64,000 nt of DNA from Gymnogyps californianus (taxonomy: Eukaryota; Chordata; Aves; Accipitriformes; Cathartidae). Each line of letters begins with the position of its first letter. The first letter of the stretch is position 1. Made by a program: the position numbers and the translations under genes. Where the stretch lies: positions 6,733,437 through 6,797,436 of the forward strand of contig NC_059475.1 in NCBI RefSeq assembly GCF_018139145.2. Direction: 5' to 3'. The notes below the pieces were generated by a model. The model searched no databases, was not told the origin of the DNA, and saw only the letters and a list, made by a program, of their open reading frames with translations. Below, in pieces: positions 24,001 through 36,634 of the stretch.

Positions 24001-25718
24001 ATAAAAGAGGAAAAGGAAGCATTTATAGCACAGGGAGGTCTGTAAAGCATAGGATAAAAGCAAGCAAACCAGCCTGATAGAATTGCAGAGAGCACTGAAA
24101 GTGACAGTTTGGGCACAAATTCGCAGAGGGACTTCTGCAGGGTGGATCTTAGCAAAGTACACCTACCTCCAGGGCTACGTGGTCTTAAGGCATTCCCCAA
24201 ATTTCCCTTATCCAGTAAATCCAGAGAGATAACTGCAATTAAATTCTCTTGAAACAGGGCAAGTGGGGCACGTGGAGGGCCCTAAACTAGCAAGCAGGAG
24301 ACACAGAAGAGGGAAATGTCTCTGAAATAATCTTTCCCAGACTGAGAGCTATAAAAGTCATCTACGTGCGAGACCCAGATCATCACGAGCTCTGAACAGC
24401 TTTCTGCACTGAAGTGCCTATGATCTGTATTTGACCGATTAATTTTTTTTTTTCTTTTAAAATGTGCTTCATATGATGTGCTGATGGTTCTCATATTCCT
24501 TCAGGTTGTGGAAAACCAAAGTTACAGGTCCTCTATGGTTCAACCCTGCTCCCTGGCAAGTACTTCAATGGCTGAGTTGCAAGCAGACACTCTCCTCCCT
24601 TAACATCCTTTCCTTGCAGGGCAACAGACTCATGCTTGTGCCTGTTTCTTCTCCTGCTCTAGGCATGCCCTCTCCAAAGTGTGACCCAGTTTGAGAAGAA
24701 GGGTTGAGGAACGACTCTACTCCCTCTTTCTTTTCTTGTGTAGAAAGTACACTTCTGAGTAATGTGAATTTAAGTCCCTTAGACTAAGAAGTAGCACACC
24801 AGGCTCCTGGGTTAATGCCCTACTCCCTTGGCTGTTATGCAGAGGACAGGCACATTTCAGTTGTGGAGTTTTTTGGCTCACACTCAAGTGTAGTTGCTTG
24901 ACTTCCTAATCCCAATATAACTTGCTCCTTGTTCTTGATGTAAAACAAGAAGAAAGATGGAAAAGACTCTTTGGAGAAATCAGTGGAGCAACAGGGCACA
25001 AGACAAGTACTGACGGGATATAAAAGGGCACCAGAAAAACAGTTGCAGTAGCCAACAGGGAGGTCCAAAGGTGTAGACAATAGAGAGCATGGATGAAATA
25101 AAAAGGATAGATGCTATGCACAGCTCATAAGAAAGAATCAACAGAATTTCACAATGTTATTTACTTTATTCATTTAAAATATGTTGTGTTCTGTTTTCAC
25201 GCTAGATCAGTCAGTCTTTGCCAAACCTCTGCTTCCCATGGGGCTGTCTGCTGGTTGGGTCAGTTTATTGTTCACTCAGATATTTGGGTTAGCCAGAGCC
25301 AGTGGAGAGATCTGGAAATGGTCCTTTTTGCATGTAAAGAAGAAACACAAAAGCTGCTGTTGATTAGTTCACATTCTGACTGCACATTTTTATACCCAGC
25401 TTGATATGTTGAATGTTCTCAGCATGATTCATCCAGAAAAATAGCAATTTAACGTACAAGGGCATGTTGGAGCAGGCAGAAACATTTCAGGGAAACACAG
25501 ATTTAGCCAGAGGCTTTACATATCAACATACAGAAAATCGTCTGGATGAAGACTACTTTTACAGGCTAGGATTCTCAAAAGGATAAAAAGGGAGGTAGGC
25601 ACCCAAATTGCACCAAATTTTTTCAAAGCTCTTTTTAAAATCCTATCCTGGAATGCGACTCTCAGACTAGACTAATGGATCAGATCCAAACATGCATAAG
25701 TGAGCGTAGCCTCAATGT
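21087..25718. other. Unique sequence with a GC-richer core
   Basis: No repeat is recognised. 22.6-24.2 kb is GC-richer and stop-poor on both strands, with a 170-codon minus-strand frame at 23688-24200 that I cannot relate to any family. Confidence 0.45.
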
Positions 25719-26275
25719 TGAATCACGGAAAAACAGGGAAAGAAAATACCTCATGAAGTCATCTAGTTTATCCCCCTGCCCCAGGCAGGATCATCTATAC
25801 CTATATCATTTGTGACAGATGGTTGTCTAACGTGTTTTTAAAGACCTCCAAAGACAGAAACTCCAATATTTCATTATCCTCACTGTTAGAAAGCTTTTCG
25901 CCATTGTTTAACCTACATCTTTCTTCCTGTAGTGTAAGATCGAAACTTCCTATCAAATAAAACATGGGCTTTTAGGAAAGACTGTTTCTGTCCTTTTTAC
26001 AGCTTGATTCTACCTCCTGCATACTTGAGGATTATCCCTACATTGCCCAAAGTCTTCTCTTCTACAAACTGAACCATGTAACTTGATTAGCTCTTACCTC
26101 CCTGGTCATATCCGAGACCTCTAATTATGCTCAATGCTCCTCTTTGGCCTCTTTCCAACTGGTCCACATCCTCTTGAACTGCAGCGCCAGAGAAGTCCAG
26201 CTGAGGTTTTTCCAATGCTGAGAATAGAAGAAAGATTACCATATGTATCAAGCAGGCTACATTCTTCCTCGTGCA
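25719..26275 (-). mobile_element. CR1 LINE 3' fragment, minus strand
   Basis: Read on the plus strand, the block contains the reverse complement of the CR1 3' region: an 'aatcacgg..aaaac' end, 'gaagtcatctagtttatccccctgcc', 'gtgtttttaaagacctcc', 'aaactccaatatttc', 'cattgtttaacctacatctttcttcctgtag', and 'tgctcctctttggcctctttccaactggtccacatcc'. These follow the usual CR1 order, with many substitutions and small gaps. The copy is therefore old and truncated at its 5' end near 26275, as is typical of CR1. It holds no intact reading frame. Its boundaries are approximate. Confidence 0.85.
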
Positions 26276-28738
26276 GTTTGGTATTCAGCGTTGCACTCCA
26301 TCTTTTTCACAAGAGTATGACTGTTGACTCCTTCAACTCCCAGAAGAAAACCTTTCCCAACTTAGAGTCCCCTCCCTCCTTCTTATGTCCCACTTATCCC
26401 AGCTGTCCACCTCAAAAAGCAATTTTTCTTTGATAGGTTCTCTTACTTCAGATCCTAATTAGCAACTTCCAATTGACTGATTATTTAAAGCAGATTTAGC
26501 TCCTATAGAGCTTGCTCATCTGCCAGCGTGATGCTGTTGAACAGAACAGTTAACAGTTATAGAAATGAATCCCTATGTTTCCTTCCAGCCTGTGCAATTT
26601 GTTTTAAAAAACAAAACAAAACAACATTAGAGCATAACAATGATCTTAAATAGACTAGATAAAACATCAGCCAGTCTCTGTTGTTCATTATAAGCATGAT
26701 TGGCTTGTAAGGTTTCAGAGAAGATCATGGCAACTATTTGGGAAATTAGCATGATGCTAAACACATGTAGTTATTACTCTTAATTGGCAAACCTGGTTAT
26801 CAGCTGTAAACACGGCAACTGACTTCTAGCTGAAAAAAACCTTGCAATGAAGTTCTCCTGCTAAATAGTCTGCAAAGAGCTATGTTTTCAGCATATGCTA
26901 ATGTTTAAGACTACCATTCACATTACCAGTCATTGTGCTTGCAGCGGATGGTACAATGTATGCATATCCTCTATTTACAGTGCTCTGTGAACAGCATGGT
27001 GCAGAGAGAGCAGCCCTTCTCAAGGCTGTGAATCTGGGAGATGCAGGCTGCGTGTTAGTATCAATACCCTGGCCAAATCGAAACCGGCTAAGTTGTTATG
27101 ACTGCAATGGGTGCTATTACATATTCAACAGTTTCAGTTGCCAGAACATAACATCTGAGTTTCTGTATATATTTCCTAGCGTATACAGCTATATAGACAT
27201 GTATATGTTTTCTACTTTCGAAGCGCAGTGCATTCCCAAAACCTGCTCTAAAAGAATATAAATGTTATAAAATCAGGCACTCAGAAAATATAAACTGTGA
27301 GAAATTTGTCTGGGAAGACTGGAGAAGGTGTCCTTGTGCTTATACATAATGAAAGCAATCACTCATTTTTTCCGCAGAACCTCTGTCCGTTTCATGGTGG
27401 ACATTTCTGGAGCTGCTGAATGCAAAATATTTTTCATTCAATTTCTATACTGCATAAAATAGAAGTTATGCATGAAAAGCATTATTAATTTCCTCATGGA
27501 TATTTCCAGTGTGCATTCACCACAAGATCACAGACTGACATTTTGAAGGCATTCTGACACCTAGGTCACCAGGAAACAAAAAGAAGCTGGACTTAAGCAT
27601 CCCTGAGACCTAGGGCACACAGTACTACTGCTCATGAGAAACCAGCAGAGCCCAAATACACCAGATCCCACGGATACTGACTGCCTGCTGCCACCAGGCA
27701 GGGGTTGCCCCGAGTACACAAAGCACCAAGCAAAGGACCAGAGAGATTCCAAATCCTCACTGCGGGTCTTCCTATTTCACATTTGGAGTTTGCCAATACA
27801 AAAGTCATGAATAGTGCTAACTGGGATGGAGTTGGACTAGCATAGCCTTCCTGCATTGCACTGAAGAAAAGCGAGCTCTGCCTGCCAGTACACACAGTGC
27901 TTGGTGTGCATACGACCCCAGGGACAGTGGCATTGCGTTTAGTGGTCAGGGCAGCTGCACTGGGGCTGGGGGGACCAGGCACAAAGGCTTTGAACACAGT
28001 TTGCTAGAGATGTCTCCCTTCTTTCCACGCAGCAGGCCCCATGCTAACCATCGTACACCCCTGCGAGGATGGTGCCACTCAGTAGCCCGTGAAAGATTCA
28101 GTAACTACATAGATGAGTGGGAATTTATACTGCCGAACATTGCCTCGCTGGAAGTCATTCTAGCAAGTGATCTCACCATCCTAGCTGTTGTGATAGACTT
28201 CAACAGAGTGGAAGCTCGTGAACCTTTGTTTTCCTACAGTGTGCATGTTTCCTCCCTATAAGAATATCCTCTGGTATCCGAGTTTCCAGCTGCAGAATCT
28301 GTACTTAACTTCCACAAACCAAGGCTTGTTATCGAGCTTAAAACAAACCGTATGCTCCAGTCAGCTCCAAGCCACCAGGTGCAAATTTTCACCTACTACT
28401 TTTCAGTAAATTCCAACTGACCTTGCACTAAACTGGAATTTCAGCTCAGTTGACCCTCCAACGCTCAGAAGTTAAGCAGGCTTTTACTGAGCGCTTACAG
28501 ACACTCCCAGGCCCCTGCCCAGTGTTATGTGTGTGGCACTGCTGGAGTCCTTAACAACGCTCTCCAGGCAGGATTAGATAAGATACAAGATTTTGCCTGC
28601 ATGAGTCAACCACCTCACCTTGTTTGTTAGTGACTTCTCTCTACTTGAAAGATATACCTATAAAACAATACTGTACATGAGATGGAGCTTTGACTAGTGC
28701 CCAAAATAAAGTTATAATAGGAAAACCTTTTTTCTTAC

Positions 28739-28848
28739 CAATGTAACCACGTTTACAAGCGTAGTTACAACATCCCAAGAATTGTACCCCATGACCAGCA
28801 TAATTCGGCTAAGATGTCAGTGTTGATCAGGTCAATTGTGAGCCCAAG
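28739..28848 (-). other. Splice-flanked 110-bp segment with interrupted frame
   Basis: On the minus strand gatttctctctgggtttcacag precedes 28848, and a donor (ACATTG followed by GTAAGAAA) starts at 28738. One frame runs open for 27 codons (LGLTIDLINTDILAELCWSW and on) and then meets two TAA codons near the end; the other frames close early. It could be a noncoding exon, a decayed exon or chance. Confidence 0.18.
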
Positions 28849-29990
28849 CTGTGAAACCCAGAGAGAAATCTATGCAATCATTTGTCTCATTTACATTAAC
28901 AAACATTAACAAAGGCTTGCATCCTGTGAGAGAGTTTCTTACTGAGCTTGCAAGGTCACTACGGAGTTGACTGATGAGTTATGATCCAACTGAAAAACTA
29001 ATGTCTATTCCTTTCCACTCTACCCTAACTTTATACAATTAGGATTGAACATTGAATATTTTCCAGGTCACACTTCCAAATTACAGTTACCAGCCCTTCT
29101 GACTTCTTGGAGACCCATAAAACTTTAAGAAGATCAAAACAATTGGGGTGGGATTTTTTTCTTTTTTTTAAACATTTTTCAGTAGAACTGTCATCAGGGG
29201 GAGTTTCAAAAGTCCAGCTATTACAATGACTGCAATGTCTGAAAAAACTGAAAGTCCTGTACTTCATTTTTATCTGATTGACTACTTCAAAATTAGAGAA
29301 GTCCTTTTGTGTGAGTATTCGGGCCACCCACAGCGAGAGGAATATGAATACACACTCGCATGAGTCCCTAGAGATATTCATACTCCACAGGTACTTATTA
29401 CCTTATTTGATACTTACTACAACAGCATCTTGCAGCTTCAAGAAGGGCCTGGTAAAATTTTACAAATGACAAACTGAGTCACAGGATCCAGAGACACATA
29501 GGAATCTTGCAGCTAATCAGAGAGTTAAACACCATCCCTGGAGTCTGGATGCCAAGGCTGCTGGGCAATATTCTTTTCTGATGCAACCAACATTTTCCTG
29601 CTGTCTTGTATTTGCAGGTATATTGCCTCAGCATGGGTGAAACAGTGGACAACATATACTGCCCATTGTGTTCCACATTTATACAAGTATTTTCCTGGTT
29701 TTGCTTTGCATCACTGTGTTCCTTTGCAACATATGCATTGAAAATATGAGTATTCAGATGGCTTAACTGGCTTTTAAAAGGAATATCCTACTTCTTGTGG
29801 CTCTATTTTTGATTTAGAAGTGATGTGCAGAGCTCTAAGTCTTGAATATGTTACTTTTGTTGTATCTATTTTTCTTTCCTCTAAGACATAGATTTCAGGA
29901 ATTTGCTGCTGTCTTATTACAGGTTATTCTGACCAGACTCGTTATAGCATAGTAAATGTATGAACATCTGATCTGGACATTTTTTTAAGA

Positions 29991-30010
29991 TTTTTTTTTT
30001 TTTTTTTTTT
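29991..30010 (+). repeat. Poly-T tract, 20 nt
   Basis: An uninterrupted run of 20 T, preceded by a second, shorter T-run at 29981-29986. No source element is visible. Confidence 0.97.
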
Positions 30011-32460
30011 GCCACCAGGAGGTGCAAATGGTCTTCTCACCAGCACCACTTTGGTCTTCATTATAACCACCAGCTATATTCCGAGGCGGAAATGGCTTTC
30101 TTTATTCTTTTATAGCATTTTTTTCCTTATTGCTATCCCTTCATCCTTTCTACTTGCTGGCCGCGAGGGCTCTCAAAGCTCCAAATGCGATTTGCAGCCT
30201 GCTTTTGAATCAGCTTTCTCTGTGTCGCTGTTGCTGCTGGCAGAAATATTTGGTAGTGCTTACACATTGGAAAACTGCATGTACAACACCATGGCATTGC
30301 TACAGCTGATTTCTGTGCGTGCTTTGTTATCAGCCTTTAAACAGCTTGGCTGAGCTGCACCGTCAGTCTGGATGAGAGCTGACTGCAAGCCACACAGTGA
30401 AAGCCAAGGACCCACCAAATGCCTGCGATCCACCTCCTAAAGGAGTGAGCAGCCAGGGAATTAAAAGCAGGAGGAAAGGGAAAGAGAGCCCTGTCCTTCT
30501 CACCCCGTGCAGAGGTGAAAGCATTAAGGATGGGTGGGGTTTCTGTCCCACTGCATGCATGTTCAAACCCAAATGTAAATTTAGCCCTCATGAGAACTGG
30601 CATCTGAACTGAACCCAAATCTAAGAGGAGGCATTTCTTCCATGTGGGAGCAGCCAAGTATGCAAGATATAATCACAGGGTGATGGCAGGCTCTCAAGAT
30701 TAGGTGGTCTCACTGGACTTCTAGTGAAGATAGCAGAATTTTTAGCAGATTTAGCTAGTTTCCACACTTCTGACTGCAGAATCTGATAGCAGCAGCTCAG
30801 ATCTGAATCCGTGAAGCTCCCTCACACTAACATTGTTTCCAAACAATTTTCTTTCTACCCTTTACATGCTATCAATGGGCAGTATGATGATGCTACAGTA
30901 TGACTGTAATACCAAGTGTGCAAGACACTCCGCACTGCTGAAACAGCCAGTTCCAGCGCCCTCAGCAAACACAGCATCTGCAGTGCTAACCTGTGCCCCA
31001 TCCCATCTCAGCAGCCTCACCTCTAGCCTCCTCTGCCCTTTCTCCCCACAAAAGTGGGCAGCGTTACCTGGATAGCCTCTCTGCTTTAGGAGTAAAGTAG
31101 CAGAGAGTTAGAAACAGGCCACACTTCGTCTTCTCTCCATGACCCAGAGAGCACCATACCTTGCTCTCCCCAGCAGAGCTGCTGTGCTTATGCTCCCTAA
31201 GAAAGAGGGGGCACCAGGAGGAGGTCCAAGGTCTCAGGGTCTTGCAAACCACATGCTGCAGCCTCTAGGGTCAGATCCTGGCCTCCTCATGAGACCAGAT
31301 CAGCTGCAGAGTGCTCTATTAGACAACTCCCTTCCCACTTACAGACCTCACAACCCTGTTGAGCTGTTTTCAGGTGCTTATTTGCACAATGACATCTTGC
31401 TATATTGTGATACCTTTTTTTGTGTTGTCAGCCTGATGAAAGATATACCCATCAATAAGACACACTAATGCCTTCAACATATAACTGCAAACACATGTAG
31501 GGGTTTTACTGATTTCCAATGGATCAACCTTTAACATTTATTTTAAGCTTGGTCTCTTTTAGAGCCAACTGTGAGTATTCTTGCAGTAAAACTACTGTGA
31601 AGCTTTTAGAAGTTTCAATCATATTTGGAAATTTGGCAAACAGTGAGTGTGTGGTGGAGGGAGAAAAAAAAGATTAGAGAGGTCAGAAGTATATTTGTAT
31701 TTCTATAGAGATCTTAGAATTAGCTTGCATTGAAAAGACTGCGGGGTTTTGGTTTGTTGGGGTTTTTTTACTTTTTCACTTTTTTTTTTAAATTATTATT
31801 CTGAAAGTCAGGTGCATGTTTTCTCTACAGTTTAGAAACTGGCCAAGCAATGCACCATTTAAAATTTCTCTCTTTCTTTGTCTCTCTCAAAAATACCAAA
31901 CTGAAAAATCCAGGGAAGGTTCTAGGTCTAAATGTGCAGAAGACTTGACTTGGGTTAAAATTACACTATTAAAGCCAGATTTCCACAGCAATTCAGCAGT
32001 TTGCTAATGGCTATGCACCTACCAGCCCAGTCTCTACAAACAGCAATGTACATAGCCTTGTAGCCAGAAATCTGGTTTTCGTTTTTGAACATGGCATATG
32101 ATCCATGTGAAAACTTCAGGGTGTGCTCACAATCAGCAAGAAGGTACGGATTCAGAGGAAATTCAGAAAACACTAAGGAGAAAATGAGCCCAGTGTATCT
32201 AAACAAGTATACCTCCAATACTTTCAACTAGCTCTATATTAACTGTCCAATGGATCTAAAAAACTGTCAGCCACTGATGACTTCCACCTTAGTCTCATCT
32301 ACCATGTGTGCTCTTCCCCTCCTTCTGACACAAGAGTAACCTGCTGACACACTGAGTGACTTGTTTTGCAGAGAGCAAGAAATACCGAGGTGGCCAAGGA
32401 AGGGAAGAGTATGTTCACACAGCTGCCTTTTAGAGGTGGCTACAGCAGGCCCTAATGTAG

Positions 32461-32680
32461 GGAAAGGAAGAATAGCCAGAGGTACTGATGGAGGAGAAGA
32501 AGGAGGGGAAGCCAAGGTGAGGTGGAAAATGAAGGTTCATAGTTTGGTATTCAGGAGGAGAAAGAAGGGAGAATGAAGAGAGAGAGAACAGGGGAGAAGG
32601 AAATAAAACAAACATCACGCAGGTCCTCTGGACTATGGCAGATGTGAAAACCGTGGAGGGAGGGAGCAAGGAGAAAAGAG
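32461..32680 (+). repeat. Purine-rich low-complexity stretch
   Basis: About 220 bases strongly biased to A and G on the plus strand (runs such as ggaggagaagaaggagggg and gaagagagagagaacagggg). The open frames seen here in both directions are a by-product of this bias. Confidence 0.75.
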
Positions 32681-33047
32681 GGATCAAGACGCTCCAAGGG
32701 TGTATGGTGTGCACAGCCCGGAGGCACGGCAGCGCAGGGAACGCTGAGGGTTTCTCTGCTTCACATATGCCAATTGCCAAGGCCAAGGACAAACTAGAAA
32801 ATTGCAAACTGACAAAAAGCTTAATTCACTCCTCATTAACAGGCAAAAGCATTGGCACCAAAGCATGCCTCTCATTATCTCCACAGTTATTTTAGCAGTA
32901 AATCTTGAGTTATCAAAAGGAGAGTATGACTGAATCGTCAAGTATAAAAAAATCTAAATTCACTTATTTGCACCCTCCAGCAGATTGCAAGTACAAAATT
33001 GCAGGGTATTTTTTTTTTCTAAATGTGACCTCTAATTGAAAAAAAAG

Positions 33048-33104
33048 ATTATTTTGTAGTGCTAAAATTATTTTCTAGTGCTGAGATTATTGTCTAGTGC
33101 TCAG
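33048..33104 (+). repeat. 19-bp minisatellite, three copies
   Basis: Three back-to-back units of the form attattttctagtgctgag (33048-33066, 33067-33085, 33086-33104) differ at a few positions. It is a local tandem duplication with no coding sense. Confidence 0.85.
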
Positions 33105-35139
33105 CTGGGAACGAATTAAATAGGATCTGAAAAATAGTTAATTAGAAGGGCATGTTGCGGTTAGAGGTTCTGGTTCCTTTTTATCCCAGTTTTACAGCCA
33201 TACTGTGAATCACGAACATCAAGAACTGCTTTTGTTACCCATTGAGCTATATTTTGAGATTGCTAAAAATCAAGGGGATTTTTCTCATTGACTCCAAGGG
33301 TAAATCACATAAGCACGTTGGGGTATTTAATTAATATCCACGAGTTGCAGAACACAGGAACACTGTGAGCATCATTAAGTAGCACACAAATAATTTAAAT
33401 GGATGTCCCTTTTCTCCTTCCTTTTGCCTGTTGAAAGAGCATTGTGGAAGCTCCCTAGTCAAAGGGCACAGAAGCAATACGGGAAGGTGACCAGGACACA
33501 CACCACTGGCTGACCCGTAGCTAGGGCAGCCACAGTGATGGAAGTGCTACAGCTAAAACATCAGTGGTAAATTTACACCTGCCCAGAATTCTGGCTGAGA
33601 AAGTACGGAGAGAATAATGTCCAGCTAGAGTTTTGATGGTCAGTGAGGATAAATACAGCACAAAAGTGTATTATTTTTTATTGGAAGAATGAAACAATAT
33701 CAAGATTCATCCTTCTAATTCTGGGATAGATCTGCTCATTTACCCAAATGCATGTACTACACCAGGGACTTTTTTTAGCATCCCAAAAGGAAACATGAAC
33801 TTGTAACAAGAGCCAAAGCTAAGCTTCATCTCAGCGTAGAAGAAATGAAACTGCAAAGTGCCTGCATGGCCATTTTCACTTGCACTCTAACCCTAAGACA
33901 GACTTTGACTGTAGCTGGGCTGAGCAAGTACACCTACCCCAAAGGCCATATGCAACCCTGGCAGCATTTAAAATAATGGTTTACTTGCAAGAGAAGCTCT
34001 TTTCCAGACCAGAAACCAAACAAAACCTTGTAAACCCAGTATCCATGTATTCTGGGAGAAGACAGCAGCAACTGGACAGAAGGTATAACTTGAACCACTT
34101 GTAACTGTACAGATAAAGCTAGAAAATACTTAGAAAAATATTGTGCTGGAAAAAATATCTAAATGTTTAAAGAAGTTGGTGACCACAATGATGGGTGCAG
34201 TTTAAAAACCAGAATAGAATACAATAGAGTGCATTTGGCTCTTTTCATAACAAACAGCATGTTTCTAATCACCAGCATCAGAGTCAAGCTAAACATTTCA
34301 AACCACACCACCAAAGACAATAAAACTGCATATGCTGATGTGTCCTACCCAGCAGACTGTATTATTGCTTTATGCCCACCTCATCCATTGTCACACCAAC
34401 TTTCTTACTTATTACCAGCACCTTTTGCTCGTTTGCAACTTTTATTTTAAGGACTGTATTTTTAAAATCACTCAGCAACTCACATTTAGATAACTGCTCA
34501 GATTTCCTAAAGGATTTTTTTTTCCTTTAAAGAACTCAGTGAAACAGCCAGTTATTCTGGAGTGCCTAACACCAAACAGCTCCCTCTGAAATATCATTTG
34601 GGGAAATTCAATTGGAAAACTCTGTACCTAACCAGCTTTCTTAAAGAAGAGGCAGTTTAGCAGTTTCATGGTATTCCCACCTTTCTTCTCTTTTCTTCAA
34701 CATACAGCTGGAGAGGAGCATGATGAATACCAATGGCTGGCTCTACATGCCTGTCTGTTTTTCTCATTAAGACAAACAGAACAGATGTGAATCTCAGGAG
34801 AAGATGAAATACAAAGTTGCTGCTGTCTGATAGGCTGGCAGTCTGTCTGCCTGCAAAAGCTACCAATTCATACAACATTTACGTGTTGCAATATTAACAA
34901 TTTTTGCTTTAAGTATGCAGTTATAAATAATGCCATGTGTGGAGCGAACGCGCAGGAAATTCTGACAGACGGCTGGCAAAGACTCGTCTTGTTGGGTCTC
35001 ATTAGTGAGGACCATAAAAACAGCAACGAATGAAAATTAGTCAGATTGAAAATGTATTAGAGCCTGCCATATTTTCAGTATTCAATTCAATGATTTTCCA
35101 CTAAAGCCAGGGAGGAGATTCTGCAGATGAGGCCTCTGG

Positions 35140-35245
35140 AGGTCAGTCAGAAATTATTCCTGGCTCTTCCCCAAACTCCCTGTGTGATCTTGTCTAAGCG
35201 AGTTTATTCTTCCCTACCTCAACCCTCTGTCTAGCTGGAAAATGC
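35140..35245 (+). mobile_element. MIR-like core-SINE fragment, plus strand
   Basis: It contains 'attattcctggctcttccccaaactccctgtgtgatcttgtctaagcgagttta', followed by 'cttccctacctcaac' and 'agctggaaaatgc'. These match the MIR core order (…cctggctctgcc…ctgtgtgacctt…aagt…cctcatctgtaaaatg…) with many substitutions. Confidence 0.6.
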
Positions 35246-35338
35246 ACCCTAAATCTCTCTTGGCAAAACAAAAGTACTGCGCTTAGGTAGGATTAATCAG
35301 CTACACAAATTCAAAATAGGGAGTGATTAGCCAGGGTT

Positions 35339-35365
35339 AGACCTGTTATTTTTCATAACAGGTCT
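35339..35365. repeat. 11-bp perfect hairpin
   Basis: agacctgttat (35339-35349) pairs exactly with ataacaggtct (35355-35365) around a 5-base loop. A partial echo, ctgttatgaaaaaag, occurs 60 bases downstream. Confidence 0.9.
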
Positions 35366-35644
35366 TGGAGGTTGTCATGGATCACCAGCTGAGCACGAAT
35401 CAACCATGTAATCTGTTATGAAAAAAGCAAACACCTCGCTGGAACGCAAACAGGAGCGGAGCCCATGGGTCACGCAGCAGTCCTTCACCTGCTGGTAGTG
35501 CCCCAGCTGAAGAACGGCATCCCGCTTTGGGTACATTTCAGGGAAGACAAACCACTAGGAAAACTTCTGAGGAAGGCAAGAGAGGGAGACGAGAGGCCCA
35601 GAGTGGCCGACCCACAAGAAGAGCCTGAATTAATTGCTGTCATC

Positions 35645-36010
35645 TAGCCAAAAAGAAAAAGGAGACCGAGGAAGGGAGGACTAAAATAAGTGTTCAAGGC
35701 TGCTGCAAGATGGAGCAAATAATCTTTTTTCCAATATCTGTGGTGGCTAGGAAAAGAAATAAAGAGCTTAAACTGCAATAAGAGAAATCTATGTTAAACA
35801 TGATGGAAAAAATGTCTCTAACAGGAAGGGTAGTAAAGCACTAGAATAAATTGCCCTGGGAAGCTGTGGAGTGTCCATCCTTGGAGGCCTTTAAGAACGA
35901 GTTAGACAAACATCTTTCAGGAATAACAGGGGGATAGTTAATCTTGCCTCGGAGCAGCACGATAAACTCTGATCTCTCAAAATCCATTCAGCCTGTGGTT
36001 CTGTGATAAT
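35645..36010 (+). mobile_element. CR1 LINE 3' end, plus strand
   Basis: The sequence follows the sense strand of the CR1 3' region: 'ggagaccgaggaaggg', 'gttcaaggctgctgcaagatggag', 'gagcttaaactgcaataag', 'gggtagtaaagcactagaataaattgccctggg', 'gctgtggagtgtccatccttggaggcctttaagaac', 'gttagacaaacatctttcagg', and finally 'ccattcagcctgtggttctgtgata', the decayed terminal motif. It is 5'-truncated and noncoding, and is diverged to about the same degree as the copy at 25.7 kb. Confidence 0.87.
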
Positions 36011-36573
36011 ATCCGTGCAGATGCCATGTGTTTGTACAGTACGTTGCCCATCAGAGCCCTTTTCTTTCTTCCTGAAAGACAAACAGTAATTAGTAACTAT
36101 AACTAGTTTTATAAACATCATATTTCAAAGCACACAGTTTTATGCCACATACATATTATCCAAACTATAACTTCAATTTCAAAAAAAGACATGTTCACCA
36201 ATTTCGCTACTGAACTAGACTATCTGTTAGGAGCAACTGTTAATTTTTCAATGCCACGTTTATAAAACCAATTCACACAGCTTTCACTGATAGTGGGAAG
36301 AGAGATCACTACTGCTTTGCAGATAAAGACTTCTTCATTTTCACATGCTCTACTGTGCCACAAAAAGGAAAAACAAAAAATAAATATAAACCATCTCTCT
36401 ATTCTGCTTCTTAAAAACTAAAAAACCAAGACCCAAAACTTCATCTTTGAATACCTTTTTGCCTTAACCTCAATTAATTTGAAAATGGTAGGACTGTAAC
36501 TCTGAATTAATTTGACTGTTGTTTCACGTGAGATTTATCATAAAAAAATGAAAAGAAAAACAGTTCATTCCTA

Positions 36574-36589
36574 ATATATATATATATAT
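36574..36589 (+). repeat. (AT)8 microsatellite
   Basis: A perfect eight-unit AT dinucleotide repeat. Confidence 0.95.
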
Positions 36590-36608
36590 TTCAACTACTA
36601 TTTAGACT

Positions 36609-36634
36609 CATCTTACATATGCATCTTACATATG
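36609..36634 (+). repeat. 13-bp exact tandem duplication
   Basis: catcttacatatg occurs twice without a gap, 20 bases downstream of the (AT)8 repeat. Confidence 0.95.

Larger units (their letters stand above)
26276..35139. other. Mostly unique noncoding sequence
   Basis: Contains only the poly-T at 29991, the purine stretch at 32.5 kb, the 19-bp minisatellite at 33.05 kb and weak splice-like pairs. I see no gene. Confidence 0.5.

Noticed and set aside
24740..24830. Possible MIR-like stretch (caggctcctgggtt)
   Set aside because: The match is too short, and the order of core motifs cannot be followed.
32372..32516. Plus-strand acceptor (ttgttttgcag) and donor (CCAAG followed by GTGAGG) around 145 bases
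   Set aside because: Overlaps the purine-rich low-complexity stretch, where open frames and AG/GT-like sites are expected by composition.
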